Made by a program: the position numbers and the translations under genes
Notes under the pieces: model-generated
Databases searched by the model: none
Told to the model about the DNA's origin: nothing
Seen by the model: the letters and a program-made list of their open reading frames with translations, nothing else
Assembly: GCF_021190915.1 (NCBI RefSeq)
Contig: NZ_JAIOAP010000001.1
Span: 186,001-250,000, forward strand
Reading direction: 5' to 3'
DNA: 64,000 nucleotides
Origin: Cohnella silvisoli
Lineage (GTDB): Bacteria; Bacillota; Bacilli; Paenibacillales; Paenibacillaceae
Part shown: one piece after another, positions 32,881 to 42,023 of the stretch
Position numbering within the stretch: position 1 is the stretch's first letter
How the letters are laid out: every line of letters begins with the position of its first letter

Positions 32881-33550
32881 AGAAAGCGATAGTATCCGTA
32901 TTTTATTGGCGGATGATCATCCCGTGTTTGTTGAAGGGCTCATTTCAATATTGCGCGCGGCTCCCGACTTCGAGGTGGTGGGCATAGCGAGGACGGGGCG
33001 GGAAGCGACCCGGCTTGCCGAGCAGTATCAACCGGATATCGTCCTGATGGATGTGCATATGCCGGAGCTGAACGGAATTGATTCCACCCGGGAGATCATC
33101 CGCACAAGCCCGCATATCGGCGTTCTCATCTTGAGCATGCTCGAGGACGACTATTCTATTTTTTCCGCGATGCGCGCTGGTGCCCGAGGATATTTGTTGA
33201 AAGGAGCCAGAAGTCGGGAGATCATCAGGGCGGTGTACGCTGCAGCCGACGGGGAATCGATATTCAGCGCGGCGATAGCCAGACGGATGATGTATTACTT
33301 CAATGAGCATAACCATCAATCCCAAGCTGATGTTTTCCCTCAGTTGACTTCCAGAGAGCGCGAAGTGCTTTCGTTCATTGCCAAAGGACATAACAATACG
33401 GACATTGGTTCTCTGCTCGGCTTACGTCCGAAGACGGTAAGAAATCATGTTTCGAATATCCTAAACAAGCTTCAAGTCGTCGATAGATCCCAAGCGATCA
33501 TCATGGCGAGAGAATCGGGGCTCGGCGGGAAGGGGTCTGCGGTAGAATAG
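32861..33550 (+). CDS. NarL/FixJ-family response regulator
   Basis: A 229-residue regulator. The receiver domain (about 11-130) has the acidic pair in LADDHP (Asp18, Asp19), phospho-acceptor Asp64 in LMDVHMPEL and the conserved lysine in YLLKGA near 113. The LuxR-type HTH lies at about 160-215 (LTSREREVLSFIAKGHNN, then LGLRPKTVRNHVSNILNKL). GGAGG at 32847-32851 lies 9 bases before ATG 32861, which overlaps the kinase gene by 20 bases. It is the partner of that kinase; tandem repeats before a promoter at 33679-33742 are possible targets. Confidence 0.92.
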   Translation: MEWREPEESDSIRILLADDHPVFVEGLISILRAAPDFEVVGIARTGREATRLAEQYQPDIVLMDVHMPELNGIDSTREIIRTSPHIGVLILSMLEDDYSIFSAMRAGARGYLLKGARSREIIRAVYAAADGESIFSAAIARRMMYYFNEHNHQSQADVFPQLTSREREVLSFIAKGHNNTDIGSLLGLRPKTVRNHVSNILNKLQVVDRSQAIIMARESGLGGKGSAVE

Positions 33551-33617
33551 TTTACTCCTTATGCTTAGAAGCTTTACCTTGATTACGCAGCGTATTCCGT
33601 TCCTAGGCCAATAAAGA

Positions 33618-33645
33618 CCTTCCATCCCGGAAGGTTTTTTATTTT
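33618..33645 (+). terminator. Rho-independent terminator of the two-component operon
   Basis: ACCTTCC pairs with GGAAGGT around a five-base loop and is followed by TTTTTATTTT. Confidence 0.88.
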
Positions 33646-33678
33646 GCTGCCAACATATGAAGAGATAATGGGAAGTCC

Positions 33679-33742
33679 TAAATCCAGTCCAGAATAAGAT
33701 AAATCCCAGTCCAGTTCTTAATAAAGGCAATCATTCTATAAT
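33679..33742 (+). promoter_or_regulatory. Two direct repeats just upstream of a weak promoter
   Basis: TAAATCCAGTCCAG at 33679 recurs as TAAATCCCAGTCCAG at 33700, a 21-base period of two helical turns. A TATAAT follows at 33737-33742 with only a poor -35 near 33715. Repeats in phase next to a weak -35 are typical of promoters switched on by response regulators. The transcript would run across 33743-33979, where a possible 32-codon frame starts at GTG 33810 behind GAGGGA. Confidence 0.4.
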
Positions 33743-33916
33743 AAATTTGGTGGTTGGCATGGGTTAACGGATACGGACGCCGGACAACAGGGTTGAGGGA
33801 AAATAATACGTGTATACATACGAACTGCAAACCAATTGGAAATTACGGCACGGTGAAGTAGTTCGATCTATCCGAAGAAACCATAGATCTAAAGTTGAAA
33901 TTTGTTGATATAAATG

Positions 33917-33945
33917 TTGAAACGATGTCGTTTACAGTGTATGAT
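33917..33945 (+). promoter_or_regulatory. Promoter and likely operator of the LacI-type regulator
   Basis: TTGAAA at 33917-33922 and TATGAT at 33940-33945 are 17 bases apart. The palindrome AAACGATGTCGTTT (33920-33933) overlaps the -35. It has the size and central symmetry of a LacI-family site, which suggests autorepression. Confidence 0.65.
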
Positions 33946-33979
33946 TTTTTTAGTTCATTTATAGACGGGAGAAAACAAA

Positions 33980-35014
33980 GTGGCTAAAAAAATAACAATG
34001 CAACAAATTGCGGACGAGCTGCAAATGTCCAAATCGCTCGTATCCAAAGCGCTTTCCAATCAACAGGGGGTCAGTGAAGAAACGAAGGAACGAGTTAGAT
34101 TAGCCGCCATCCGTCTAGGATATCGCGTCAATTCTTCCGTGATGAATATACCTGCTTCGAAAACGGGAATTGTTGCGGTATTGCTGCCGAGGGAGGATCT
34201 GAGCGATATCGAATATTGGGGTGAAATCATCAGCAATATGGAGTTGGAGTTAAGCAAGCAGTCTTTCAGCATGATTTTGTCGGGAGTCGATCTTTCTTTG
34301 CCGTCAAGCGAAGGGATCCCCAATTGCATAGTCGACAGAAAAGTAGATGGAGCGTTGATCATGGGGGAAGTTCCAATCTCGTATATTCTTGCGGTTCAAG
34401 CTACGGGCATTCCGGTTATTCTCGTTGATTCGTTTCACTATCAAACGAAACTGGATCACGTATTGGCCGAAAACTACAGCGGCGGATACGATGCTGCCCG
34501 CTACTTATTGGACAAGGGGCACCGCAAAATCGGTTTTGCCGGCGACATTGCCTATTCCGCCAGCTTCAGCGAAAGATACCGCGGCTATAAGGACGCCATC
34601 CGCGATTATTCTGCGCAGAATCCCGGCGCGATCATTGAACAAACCGATATGACGAGCAGCAGGGAAGGCAAACGGATTCCCGTGTCCACCTCTCAGGTTC
34701 TTTCCTGTTTGGAAGCGAAAAACCGTCCCAGCGCTCTCGTATGCGCCAACGATCCGATCGCCATTCTTATGCTTCAGTTGATGGAAAGGCTCGGCTTATC
34801 CTGTCCGGAGCATGTTTCTCTTATCGGCTTTGACAACTTGCGGATGTGCGAATGGGTCAGTCCGCCCTTGACCTCCGTGGACGCATGCAAAGATCGAATG
34901 GGGAGCCGCGCGGTTCAACTGCTGTTTGAACGGCTCAACAACAGCGAGTCCCGGCCGGAGCACGTGATGATTACAACCTCGATCGTCGAGCGGAATTCGG
35001 TCAATACTCTATGA
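33980..35014 (+). CDS. LacI-family transcriptional regulator of the glycan locus
   Basis: A 344-residue repressor. The N-terminal HTH (ITMQQIADELQMSKSLVSKA, residues about 5-24) with the hinge ERVRLAAIRLGYRVN is classical. The rest is a periplasmic-binding-like sugar sensor (about 60-340) with VDGALIMGEVPISYI, GGYDAARYLLDKGHRKIGFA and SLIGFDNLRMCEWVSPPLTS. The start is GTG 33980 with GGGAGAA about 6 bases upstream. It probably controls the importer and glycosidase genes that follow, responding to an imported oligosaccharide, and its own promoter through the AAACGATGTCGTTT site. Confidence 0.9.
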   Translation: MAKKITMQQIADELQMSKSLVSKALSNQQGVSEETKERVRLAAIRLGYRVNSSVMNIPASKTGIVAVLLPREDLSDIEYWGEIISNMELELSKQSFSMILSGVDLSLPSSEGIPNCIVDRKVDGALIMGEVPISYILAVQATGIPVILVDSFHYQTKLDHVLAENYSGGYDAARYLLDKGHRKIGFAGDIAYSASFSERYRGYKDAIRDYSAQNPGAIIEQTDMTSSREGKRIPVSTSQVLSCLEAKNRPSALVCANDPIAILMLQLMERLGLSCPEHVSLIGFDNLRMCEWVSPPLTSVDACKDRMGSRAVQLLFERLNNSESRPEHVMITTSIVERNSVNTL

Positions 35015-35073
35015 TTTTTTAAATGGAAAATATTTCTACGAAACAAGTTGAAGAAAAAACATAAATAAGTTTC

Positions 35074-35144
35074 GTAAAAACTGTTTACAATGAAGTGGGT
35101 ACGGATATATAATCGTGTTGAGGATCCTCTTGGAAGCGCTTCAT
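35074..35144 (+). promoter_or_regulatory. Promoter of the glycan operon with LacI-like site and CcpA cre site
   Basis: TTACAA (35085-35090) and TATAAT (35108-35113) are 17 bases apart. GTAAAAACTGTTTAC (35074-35088), with GTAAA/TTTAC arms, overlaps the -35 and may be the LacI-type operator. TGGAAGCGCTTCAT (35131-35144), with the perfect palindrome GAAGCGCTTC, matches the cre consensus in about 12 of 14 positions and lies just after the start point, a normal place for catabolite repression by CcpA. Confidence 0.7.
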
Positions 35145-35178
35145 AATCAATTCAACTTTTATCAATTAGGGGGAGCTT

Positions 35179-36492
35179 ATGAAACGGAAAATCGCACTTA
35201 TGATGGCGCTGTCGCTTATTGTTCTGTCGGTATTGGCAGGCTGCGGCGGCAACAACGACAAACCTGCCGAATCTTCGGGGGAGAACACGGGGACGCCGGC
35301 GCCGCAGTCCCAGACAGCATCGAACAGTCCCGAGAAGGACGTGGATCTGCGCATCATTAACTTCAGGGTGGAAGATAAGACGTTTTACGATGAAATCAAC
35401 GCCAAATTCGAACAGGAATACCCGAATATCCACATTAAGTACGATGCCGTTCCGACCAAGGATTACGCCCAGTTAAAGCAAGCCCGTCTGACGACCGGGG
35501 ATGTCGACTTGGTAGGCGGTGGCGCGAGGGACGTTACGGATCCCGTCATTCGCGACAATTGGTTGGACATTAGCGGACAACCTTATCTGGAACGTTTTCT
35601 GCCGGGAGCCTTGAAGTCTGGCCAAGCGGACGGCAAGCAGTACCTGTTCCCGATGCTGGCCACATCGGTCGTGACTTACTACAACAAGAAAATATTCGCC
35701 GATTTGGGCCTGTCCGTTCCGAAGACGTGGGCGGAATTTGTGGAAGTATGCGAGAAGATCAAAGCGAGCGGCGTGGATCCGGTTATGTTCGGCGGTAAGG
35801 ATCAATGGCCGATCAACATGATTCTCATAGGCTTGGAAGCCGGCATCGTCCAGGGCAGCCAGCCCGATTTCTACAGCGGCATGAAAACCGAAACGACCAA
35901 ATTCACCGATCCCGCTTGGGTGGAAGTGTATACGAAGCTGCAAACTTTGAGCAAATACTTGCAGAAAAATGCGGTCGGGCTTGCGTACGGTGAGGCGCCG
36001 GGATTGTTCGCACAAGGGAAAGCGGCGATGATGATCGACGGTTCTTGGAGCTCACAGCAGATTGAAGCTGCGAATCCAGCATTTGAGGTCGGCGTGTTCT
36101 TGACTCCAGGCAGCGACAAAGCTGAGCTGAACAATACGGCTCCGGTGTCGAACGGCGACAGCGGATGGATGATTTATAAAGACGCCGAGAACAAAGATGC
36201 GGCTCTGAAATACTTGGAATTCCTGTCCCGCCCGGATAATTACAAGCGGTACATTGAAGTCGCCAAGATGCTGCCCGTTATGAAAGATATTCAAATGAGC
36301 AGTCCGATTACCCAAGCCATCGCCCAGTTGTTAAACCAACAGACGGGGTTCTGGGAGTCTTATCAAGTCATCGGAGCCAAATACAATTATACCGATTACG
36401 CCATTCGGACAATCTTGGGCAATATGAAACCGGAGGAAGCGGCGGCAAAGATGCAGCAAGATTTTATCGACAGCAAGCCGAACTGGAAATAA
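35179..36492 (+). CDS. CUT1 sugar ABC importer binding lipoprotein
   Basis: A 437-residue extracellular sugar-binding protein. The signal peptide ends in the lipobox VLAGCGG (Cys22), then a Pro/Ser/Gly-rich linker of about 30 residues. The family-1 fold follows with FEQEYPNIHIKYDAVPTKDY near 77-96, YYNKKIFADLGLSVPKTWAE near 168-187 and FAQGKAAMMIDGSW near 275-288. AGGGGGAGC lies about 5 bases before the ATG. The preference is likely an oligosaccharide released by the secreted glycosidase two genes downstream. It is followed by two permeases but no ATPase, so a shared MsmX-type ATPase elsewhere is expected. Confidence 0.9.
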   Translation: MKRKIALMMALSLIVLSVLAGCGGNNDKPAESSGENTGTPAPQSQTASNSPEKDVDLRIINFRVEDKTFYDEINAKFEQEYPNIHIKYDAVPTKDYAQLKQARLTTGDVDLVGGGARDVTDPVIRDNWLDISGQPYLERFLPGALKSGQADGKQYLFPMLATSVVTYYNKKIFADLGLSVPKTWAEFVEVCEKIKASGVDPVMFGGKDQWPINMILIGLEAGIVQGSQPDFYSGMKTETTKFTDPAWVEVYTKLQTLSKYLQKNAVGLAYGEAPGLFAQGKAAMMIDGSWSSQQIEAANPAFEVGVFLTPGSDKAELNNTAPVSNGDSGWMIYKDAENKDAALKYLEFLSRPDNYKRYIEVAKMLPVMKDIQMSSPITQAIAQLLNQQTGFWESYQVIGAKYNYTDYAIRTILGNMKPEEAAAKMQQDFIDSKPNWK

Positions 36493-36524
36493 TTTAGCAA
36501 CGAATCGCAGTACGCGTCGCTAGG

Positions 36525-36551
36525 GAGGCCTCTCTTTCATGACGAGGCCTC
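36525..36551 (+). other. Hairpin that hides an upstream start site of the first permease
   Basis: The self-complementary octamer GAGGCCTC occurs at 36525-36532 and 36544-36551 and can form an eight-pair stem. The AGGGAGG of the first ribosome binding site falls in the left arm and ATG 36539 in the 11-base loop. This would block that start and act as an intercistronic barrier between binding protein and permease. Confidence 0.6.
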
Positions 36552-36577
36552 TGTCCAGGCAACAGGGAGGTGCACAA

Positions 36578-37465
36578 TTGAGAACCAAAGGACGCGGAGC
36601 TATATGGCCTATAGTCGCTGTTACGCCGGCCCTGCTGCTATATGCCGTTTTTGTCTTGTTCCCCAGCATCGGCAACATCTATTTCTCGTTCACCGATTTC
36701 AACGGTAATGTGCACAAACCGATCCATTGGGTAGGGCTGGATAATTATACGCGAGCCTTTACATGGGAATCGGAAGGCTTATGGCACTCCATCAAGGTGA
36801 CGTTTATATTTGCCGTCCTGGTCACCTTCATCCAGAATGCGGCTGCCGTTATCGTGGCCGTATTCCTCAATATGAAAATCCGGCTCCGCAATTTCTATCG
36901 TTCGGTTATATTCGCTCCGACGATTCTGGGAGTTGTCGTAGTCGGTTTGATCTGGACGCTTATCCTGGATCCTTATTCAGGACCGTTAATTCGGATTGTG
37001 CAGTTTTTCGGCGGCAATTCCGCGCTGCTCGGCAGCCCGGATACCGCTTTATATTTGGTTGTGTTCGTTACGATCTGGAGCTCTCTCGGATATGCCATGA
37101 TTTTATACTTGGCAGGGCTTCAAGGAATTCCGGAGCATCTGTACGAGTCGGCCAAAATCGACGGGGCGAACGCAAGAGCTTCTTTTTTTCATATCACACT
37201 CCCGATGCTCCGGCCTTCCATTACGGTAAATGTACTGCTTAGCATCATCGGCACCTTAAAGACGTTCGACATCATTGTCGTCATGACGAATGGCGGACCG
37301 GGAACGGCGACTACGACGCTGGGGATGCATATTTTCAAAAACTTGCTGACGCCGGGGAGCAGCCAAGGGTATGCCGCCGCTTTGTCGATCATCCATTTTG
37401 TCATTGTCCTTGCCGTCGTGCTGATCGTTCAAACTTATTTGCAGCGCAAGGAGGCGGACCTATGA
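36578..37465 (+). CDS. CUT1 sugar ABC importer permease, MalF-like
   Basis: A permease of 295 residues (308 if ATG 36539 is used). Six helices are seen, and the EAA-like loop reads YESAKIDGANARASFFHITLP near 189-209. TTG 36578 is chosen because GGGAGGTG lies just upstream at 36565-36572, while the earlier ATG is in a hairpin loop with its ribosome binding site paired. The N-terminus from TTG is short and basic (RTKGRGAIWPIVAVTPALLL), as usual in this family. It pairs with the MalG-like protein whose start overlaps its stop. Confidence 0.88.
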   Translation: MRTKGRGAIWPIVAVTPALLLYAVFVLFPSIGNIYFSFTDFNGNVHKPIHWVGLDNYTRAFTWESEGLWHSIKVTFIFAVLVTFIQNAAAVIVAVFLNMKIRLRNFYRSVIFAPTILGVVVVGLIWTLILDPYSGPLIRIVQFFGGNSALLGSPDTALYLVVFVTIWSSLGYAMILYLAGLQGIPEHLYESAKIDGANARASFFHITLPMLRPSITVNVLLSIIGTLKTFDIIVVMTNGGPGTATTTLGMHIFKNLLTPGSSQGYAAALSIIHFVIVLAVVLIVQTYLQRKEADL

Positions 37466-38286
37466 GGATGCAGAGCAAAATCCAAACCGGATTGGTGAAC
37501 GCCGCCCTAGGGGCGCTTACTCTGACGATGGTAGTTCCTCTTTTGCTCGTTCTTAACGTAGCGCTCAAAAGCGACGCCGAGTTTTTAAACCATTCTCTTG
37601 GTTTGGTGGAATCTCCGCAGTGGGACAATTTCCGTCAAGTGTGGATCCAAGGGGAAATGGGCGTTTATTTTCAAAACAGTTTGATCTATGCGGTGCTGGC
37701 TTCGCTCGGAGCCTGTCTCATCTCCGGTTTGGCGGCGTTCCCGATTGCCCGCAAGCATTTTAGAGGATCTCAGGTTGTCTACTTTGTGTTCCTGTCGGCT
37801 TTGTTTTTTCCCGTCGCTCTTGTGCCGCTGCTGTATGTGATGAATGCATTGGCGCTGATCAATACCTACTACGGCTATGTTTTACTGATGATCGGCAATA
37901 GTCTCTCTATCTCGGTATTCATTTTCGTCGCTTTCGTCAAAGGGGTACCCAGGGAATTGGACGAGGCTGCGGCAATCGACGGCTGCGGATACTTTCGGTA
38001 CATATTGACCATTGTATTCCCGCTTATGAAGCCGGCCATAGCGACGGTTGGCATGCTGGTCGCCATCGGCACATGGAACGATTTCATCAATCCCTATTTG
38101 TTCCTGACGGACCGGAACATGAGACCTCTTACGTCCGGACTTTATTTGTATTTTGGACAGTACGCAACCAAATGGAACTACTTGAGCGCTGGAATCATCG
38201 TCGTGACCGCACCGCTGTTCGCAGCCTATTTCTTCTTGCAAAGGTATATCGTCTCAGGCGTGACAAGCGGAGCCATTAAAGGTTAA
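37462..38286 (+). CDS. CUT1 sugar ABC importer permease, MalG-like
   Basis: A permease of 274 residues with six helices; the EAA loop reads LDEAAAIDGCGYFRYILTIV near 164-183. The last residues (YIVSGVTSGAIKG) are the usual C-terminus of MalG-type permeases. It overlaps the upstream permease in ATGA and has AAGGAGG a few bases upstream. Completes the membrane channel of the importer; the ATPase must come from elsewhere. Confidence 0.9.
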   Translation: MRMQSKIQTGLVNAALGALTLTMVVPLLLVLNVALKSDAEFLNHSLGLVESPQWDNFRQVWIQGEMGVYFQNSLIYAVLASLGACLISGLAAFPIARKHFRGSQVVYFVFLSALFFPVALVPLLYVMNALALINTYYGYVLLMIGNSLSISVFIFVAFVKGVPRELDEAAAIDGCGYFRYILTIVFPLMKPAIATVGMLVAIGTWNDFINPYLFLTDRNMRPLTSGLYLYFGQYATKWNYLSAGIIVVTAPLFAAYFFLQRYIVSGVTSGAIKG

Positions 38287-38316
38287 CACACACACATTCG
38301 AAAGGTGGTTAATCAA

Positions 38317-41300
38317 GTGGGGAAATCAGGAGGAAAACATTCGGCTTACCGGCATTTTTTCACCTTTTTGCTGCTTCTGGCAGGCGTTCTCGTTTTTGCG
38401 GGTTTGGCTTATGCTTTACCCTTTACGGGCGGAGGGCCGAAAAGCTTCGAGGATTACTATCCGGTCGACTATTCCGCGCATATCACGATGGGGAGTCCCA
38501 ACAACAGCTCCGTATTGCTCACTCAAAAGTCATTTACTGATGGTCAGCCCGTGTATTTCAGCAATATAGGAGGGAAGACGGCCAAGCGGCTGAGCGGCAG
38601 CAACGCGAACGAGCAATATATGTATCTCGACATCGACGACTCGTTCGCCCTGCGGTCCAAGACGTGGATCGAACATCCCCGCGTCGAAATCGATTTCTGG
38701 TTCTACGACGACGGGACCCCGGGCGACACTTTCTTTATTCAGTACGACTCTCTCGGCTCCGGCGCTTACAAAAATGCGACAGTCGTGACGAAGAGCGGAA
38801 CGAACAAGTGGAAGAACGTCTCCGTATCGCTCGTCGATCACAATTTCAACAATAGTCAGAACGGAGGCTCCGACTTCAGAATCGGCGTCACCGCGGCGGG
38901 CAAACATGTGTACATCCATCAGGTCGTCGTGCAGATTCCTCCGCAGACTTACACAGCATCTTCCATTTTGGGTAACCCGAATACGGAAGATAAAGTGTAC
39001 ATGAATACGTTCACGGACGGGACGGCACCGGTATCGAGCGGGCTGTCGCAAAGCGCGCGATATGTGAGCAAAGACTCCGCATCCACTCAGTACATGTATT
39101 TCGATCTGCGGAACAGCTTCAAATGGAATGCTGCCGCTAAGCGCGACCTGCGGGTTACGGTTGAATACTATGACAATGCTGCCGGCAACTTGTTCGCGGT
39201 GCAGTACAGCTCCACCGCAGGAGGAGCCTATAAGGAGACGGCAACCGTACAGGGCACCGGCTCCAACCAGTGGAAGCTATATACGATTCCGATCAGCGAC
39301 GCCAGCTTCACGAACGCGCAGAACGCCGCATCGGACTTCCGTCTGGTTGCCAAGAAAGCAACCGGCAACGTGAACATTCACAGGGTGAACGTCTATATTA
39401 CGCCCGGCGAATACGTTAAGCCGTACATTACCGATTTCACCGGACCGACTTTCCAATCCGCCACGGACCGGATCGTTTACACCTCATTCTTTTACTGGTA
39501 CGACGTCTATAGCCATGCTCACATGAATGAGAGCGGGAAAGATATTTTGCAAAACCATCCGCCGGATGCCGTTATGGCCACCTACAGCAAATACGATCCG
39601 CAATTTTGGAAAAACGAGCTGCAGGATATGATCGATACGGGCGTCGATATTGCCGGGCTATGCTACTGGGGCTCGGAATCGGAAATGGGAAAATGGAGCA
39701 TCGTCGGTTTGCCCGCTATGGTGACCGCGCTCGACAATCTCACCGCCGAAGGCAAAACGCCTCCGCGGATCGGGCTGTTTTTCGATACGAATTCGCTGCG
39801 GAGCGATTATCCCGGGTATTCCAACAGGGGACACGAGGATAACGGGGTTCAGAAGGGGCTTACCACCCAATACGAGCTGGAGGATCTGTATAAGAAGGTG
39901 AAAGACTTCTATTCGATGATCCCGCCGCAATACTGGGCGCGCGTTGACGGCAAAGTCTGGTTCAGTACGTACGAGCAGGGGAACCAGAGCCCGATCGATT
40001 ACGATAACGTGTTCAGTTATATCAACACCCGGTTTCAGGCAGACTTCGGGCTGGAGTTGTTCCTCGCTCCGGAGACGATGTGGGGCTACAACAGCAATAT
40101 GGAATACGATGTGCACGACTATTGGGGTTCCGCCAATAACGTGCTCGGATTTGGCGGTCTGGATTCGGCTGTAGGCGGCGTCGGTTCGGGTGCCAACAAT
40201 ACCGCTACTTCGGTCAACTCGGGAGGTCACCCGATCATCATTCCCGACCCGAATGGTGAGCGGCTAACCTCCCAGCTAAAAGGCGCTTTGTATTCCGGAC
40301 GGAAAATCATCGATCTCAGCAACTGGAACGAGATGCATGAGGGTGGAAACCTTAACCGGACCAAGGAAGCCGGAACTCGTAATCTCGATATTATCAAGGG
40401 TTTGCTGACCAATTTGCAAACATACGTCTATGACATCCAGGGTTCGCCTTATCGGGATGCCATCGGAGGGCAAGTGTTCACGCGATCGACGGACGGCACC
40501 TATTTCTGGTGGGATCTGAACCGAACTTTGCCGGCCGGCACCTACAAAGTATTCGTTCGGGCACATGGATACAACCGTAACGTAACCGTGAACCAAGTCA
40601 ACGAGGATACCGGTACAACGGTTAAGTCGATGAACGTGAAGATTAACAGCAACGATCTCACCTACTATACGCTGCAGGATTATTATGTCGGAAAAATCGA
40701 TTATGACGGGACCTACGATCTGAGGTTGGCCGATTGGAGCAACGGATCTATCATAATGGACGAAGTCTACTTGGTCCCGAGCTATGAAGGATTCAAGTAT
40801 TACGACCTTGGAGGAACGGCAGACACTGCTGCCGTCGGCGGCGGAGCCGCCACGCGGACTTCCGCGGGATCCTATCTCTGGTGGGAATTGAACAAGGATC
40901 TGAATCCTAACAAGTTCCGGGTGTACGTCAGGGCGAAAGGAACGGGCACGTTTAATCTTCTCCAAGGCAACAAGGATGCGGGAACCACGATCAAATCGAT
41001 GGCGGTCCCGGTCAACTCTACGGGATACAAAGAGTATTTCGCCGGATTCATTTCCTATGACGGAACTTATAACCTGCGATTGGCCGATTGGAGTCCGGCA
41101 GGCCTGCATGTGGACGAAGTCCATTTGGAGCCCCATTTCACGAACTTCCCGTTGAGTCCGAATACGGTATGGGGAAATTACACCGATGACCCGGCGGATC
41201 CGAAAACTATCTTCGGTCACGCCAAACCCGCCGATGTAAGCGGCAACTATATGTGGGGTCCTTACCAGCGCAGGTTTCTTCCGAACATATACAACTTTTA

Positions 41301-41886
41301 TGCCCGAACGACCGGCTCCGGCATCGGCCACAGCTTCGGGGTCAGCAACATGGAGACGAGTCAGAATATGTATCTTAACTCGTATACGACGGACACGAAC
41401 AACGCTTACGCGGATTATTATGCCGGCACGTTCAGCTATAACAACAGCTACAATTTGCTGCTGAGCGATTTCGGAGCGGCAGGCGGCTATATGGATTTCT
41501 ACGCGGCCGTGCCGAAGAAGGATGAAATATTGACCTATCTGGATGTTGGCAATACGAATGACGCCAACCCGGGTATCGTCGGCGGCAAGGTAATGACTTT
41601 GGCGTCGGACGGGATTTATTCCTGGTGGGCGCTTGGTACCCGGCTGCCTGCAGGCAATTACGGCGTGTACGTCACCGTAAAAGGAACCGGAAATTTCACG
41701 GAACATCAATTCAATGAAGATACGAATACGGTTATCGCAACCGGAACGGCCGCCGTCAATAGTCCTACGGATTATATTGATCAGTACGTTATGGATATCG
41801 CGTACGACGGGACTTATAATTTGAGGCTTACCGATTGGAGCAACGCCGGCTTGCGTGTTGACATGGTGTATCTCATCCGCCGATAA
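38317..41886 (+). CDS. Large secreted DUF5010-type glycosidase with tandem binding modules
   Basis: A secreted protein of 1189 residues. A signal peptide (hydrophobic about 16-40) leads to two homologous beta-sandwich modules of about 150 residues (about 50-205 and 210-362), each with a QYMYxD block and a FNNSQNGGSDFR or FTNAQNAASDFR block. The central domain (about 365-700) matches the DUF5010 family of putative TIM-barrel glycosidases (FFYWYDVYSHAHMNESGKD, then DIAGLCYWGSESEMGKWS, with conserved acids). Four further modules of about 115 residues follow, three with a YDGTYNLRLADWS-type motif (near 795, 913 and 1163) and a degenerate one near 1041. It starts at GTG 38317 with AAAGGTGG 8 bases upstream. 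Probably makes the first cut in an external polysaccharide. Confidence 0.85.
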   Translation: MGKSGGKHSAYRHFFTFLLLLAGVLVFAGLAYALPFTGGGPKSFEDYYPVDYSAHITMGSPNNSSVLLTQKSFTDGQPVYFSNIGGKTAKRLSGSNANEQYMYLDIDDSFALRSKTWIEHPRVEIDFWFYDDGTPGDTFFIQYDSLGSGAYKNATVVTKSGTNKWKNVSVSLVDHNFNNSQNGGSDFRIGVTAAGKHVYIHQVVVQIPPQTYTASSILGNPNTEDKVYMNTFTDGTAPVSSGLSQSARYVSKDSASTQYMYFDLRNSFKWNAAAKRDLRVTVEYYDNAAGNLFAVQYSSTAGGAYKETATVQGTGSNQWKLYTIPISDASFTNAQNAASDFRLVAKKATGNVNIHRVNVYITPGEYVKPYITDFTGPTFQSATDRIVYTSFFYWYDVYSHAHMNESGKDILQNHPPDAVMATYSKYDPQFWKNELQDMIDTGVDIAGLCYWGSESEMGKWSIVGLPAMVTALDNLTAEGKTPPRIGLFFDTNSLRSDYPGYSNRGHEDNGVQKGLTTQYELEDLYKKVKDFYSMIPPQYWARVDGKVWFSTYEQGNQSPIDYDNVFSYINTRFQADFGLELFLAPETMWGYNSNMEYDVHDYWGSANNVLGFGGLDSAVGGVGSGANNTATSVNSGGHPIIIPDPNGERLTSQLKGALYSGRKIIDLSNWNEMHEGGNLNRTKEAGTRNLDIIKGLLTNLQTYVYDIQGSPYRDAIGGQVFTRSTDGTYFWWDLNRTLPAGTYKVFVRAHGYNRNVTVNQVNEDTGTTVKSMNVKINSNDLTYYTLQDYYVGKIDYDGTYDLRLADWSNGSIIMDEVYLVPSYEGFKYYDLGGTADTAAVGGGAATRTSAGSYLWWELNKDLNPNKFRVYVRAKGTGTFNLLQGNKDAGTTIKSMAVPVNSTGYKEYFAGFISYDGTYNLRLADWSPAGLHVDEVHLEPHFTNFPLSPNTVWGNYTDDPADPKTIFGHAKPADVSGNYMWGPYQRRFLPNIYNFYARTTGSGIGHSFGVSNMETSQNMYLNSYTTDTNNAYADYYAGTFSYNNSYNLLLSDFGAAGGYMDFYAAVPKKDEILTYLDVGNTNDANPGIVGGKVMTLASDGIYSWWALGTRLPAGNYGVYVTVKGTGNFTEHQFNEDTNTVIATGTAAVNSPTDYIDQYVMDIAYDGTYNLRLTDWSNAGLRVDMVYLIRR

Positions 41887-41907
41887 ATTTCAAATTTCGC
41901 TGAGGGT

Positions 41908-41968
41908 ATGCGGGGAGACGGGGAACAAACAGCAGGAACTTACAATCAGGCTGCCCGTTTCCCCGCAT
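41908..41968 (+). other. Strong intercistronic hairpin between the secreted and the cytoplasmic enzymes
   Basis: ATGCGGGGAGACGGG (41908-41922) pairs with CCCGTTTCCCCGCAT (41954-41968) with one wobble, around a 31-base loop, and no U-run follows. It divides importer and secreted-enzyme genes from the cytoplasmic glycosidase genes and could set relative mRNA levels by 3' protection or processing. Confidence 0.75.
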
Positions 41969-42023
41969 GCGCCTTTAAGCAGCCGCACCAACTTATGGCG
42001 ATCGCATGGACGGAGAGGATCGG

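Noticed and set aside
40276-41709. A 477-codon minus-strand frame inside the DUF5010 gene
   Set aside because: Antisense to a modular protein whose repeats and domains are plain; the antisense translation is Arg/Val/Ile-rich and matches no family I know.
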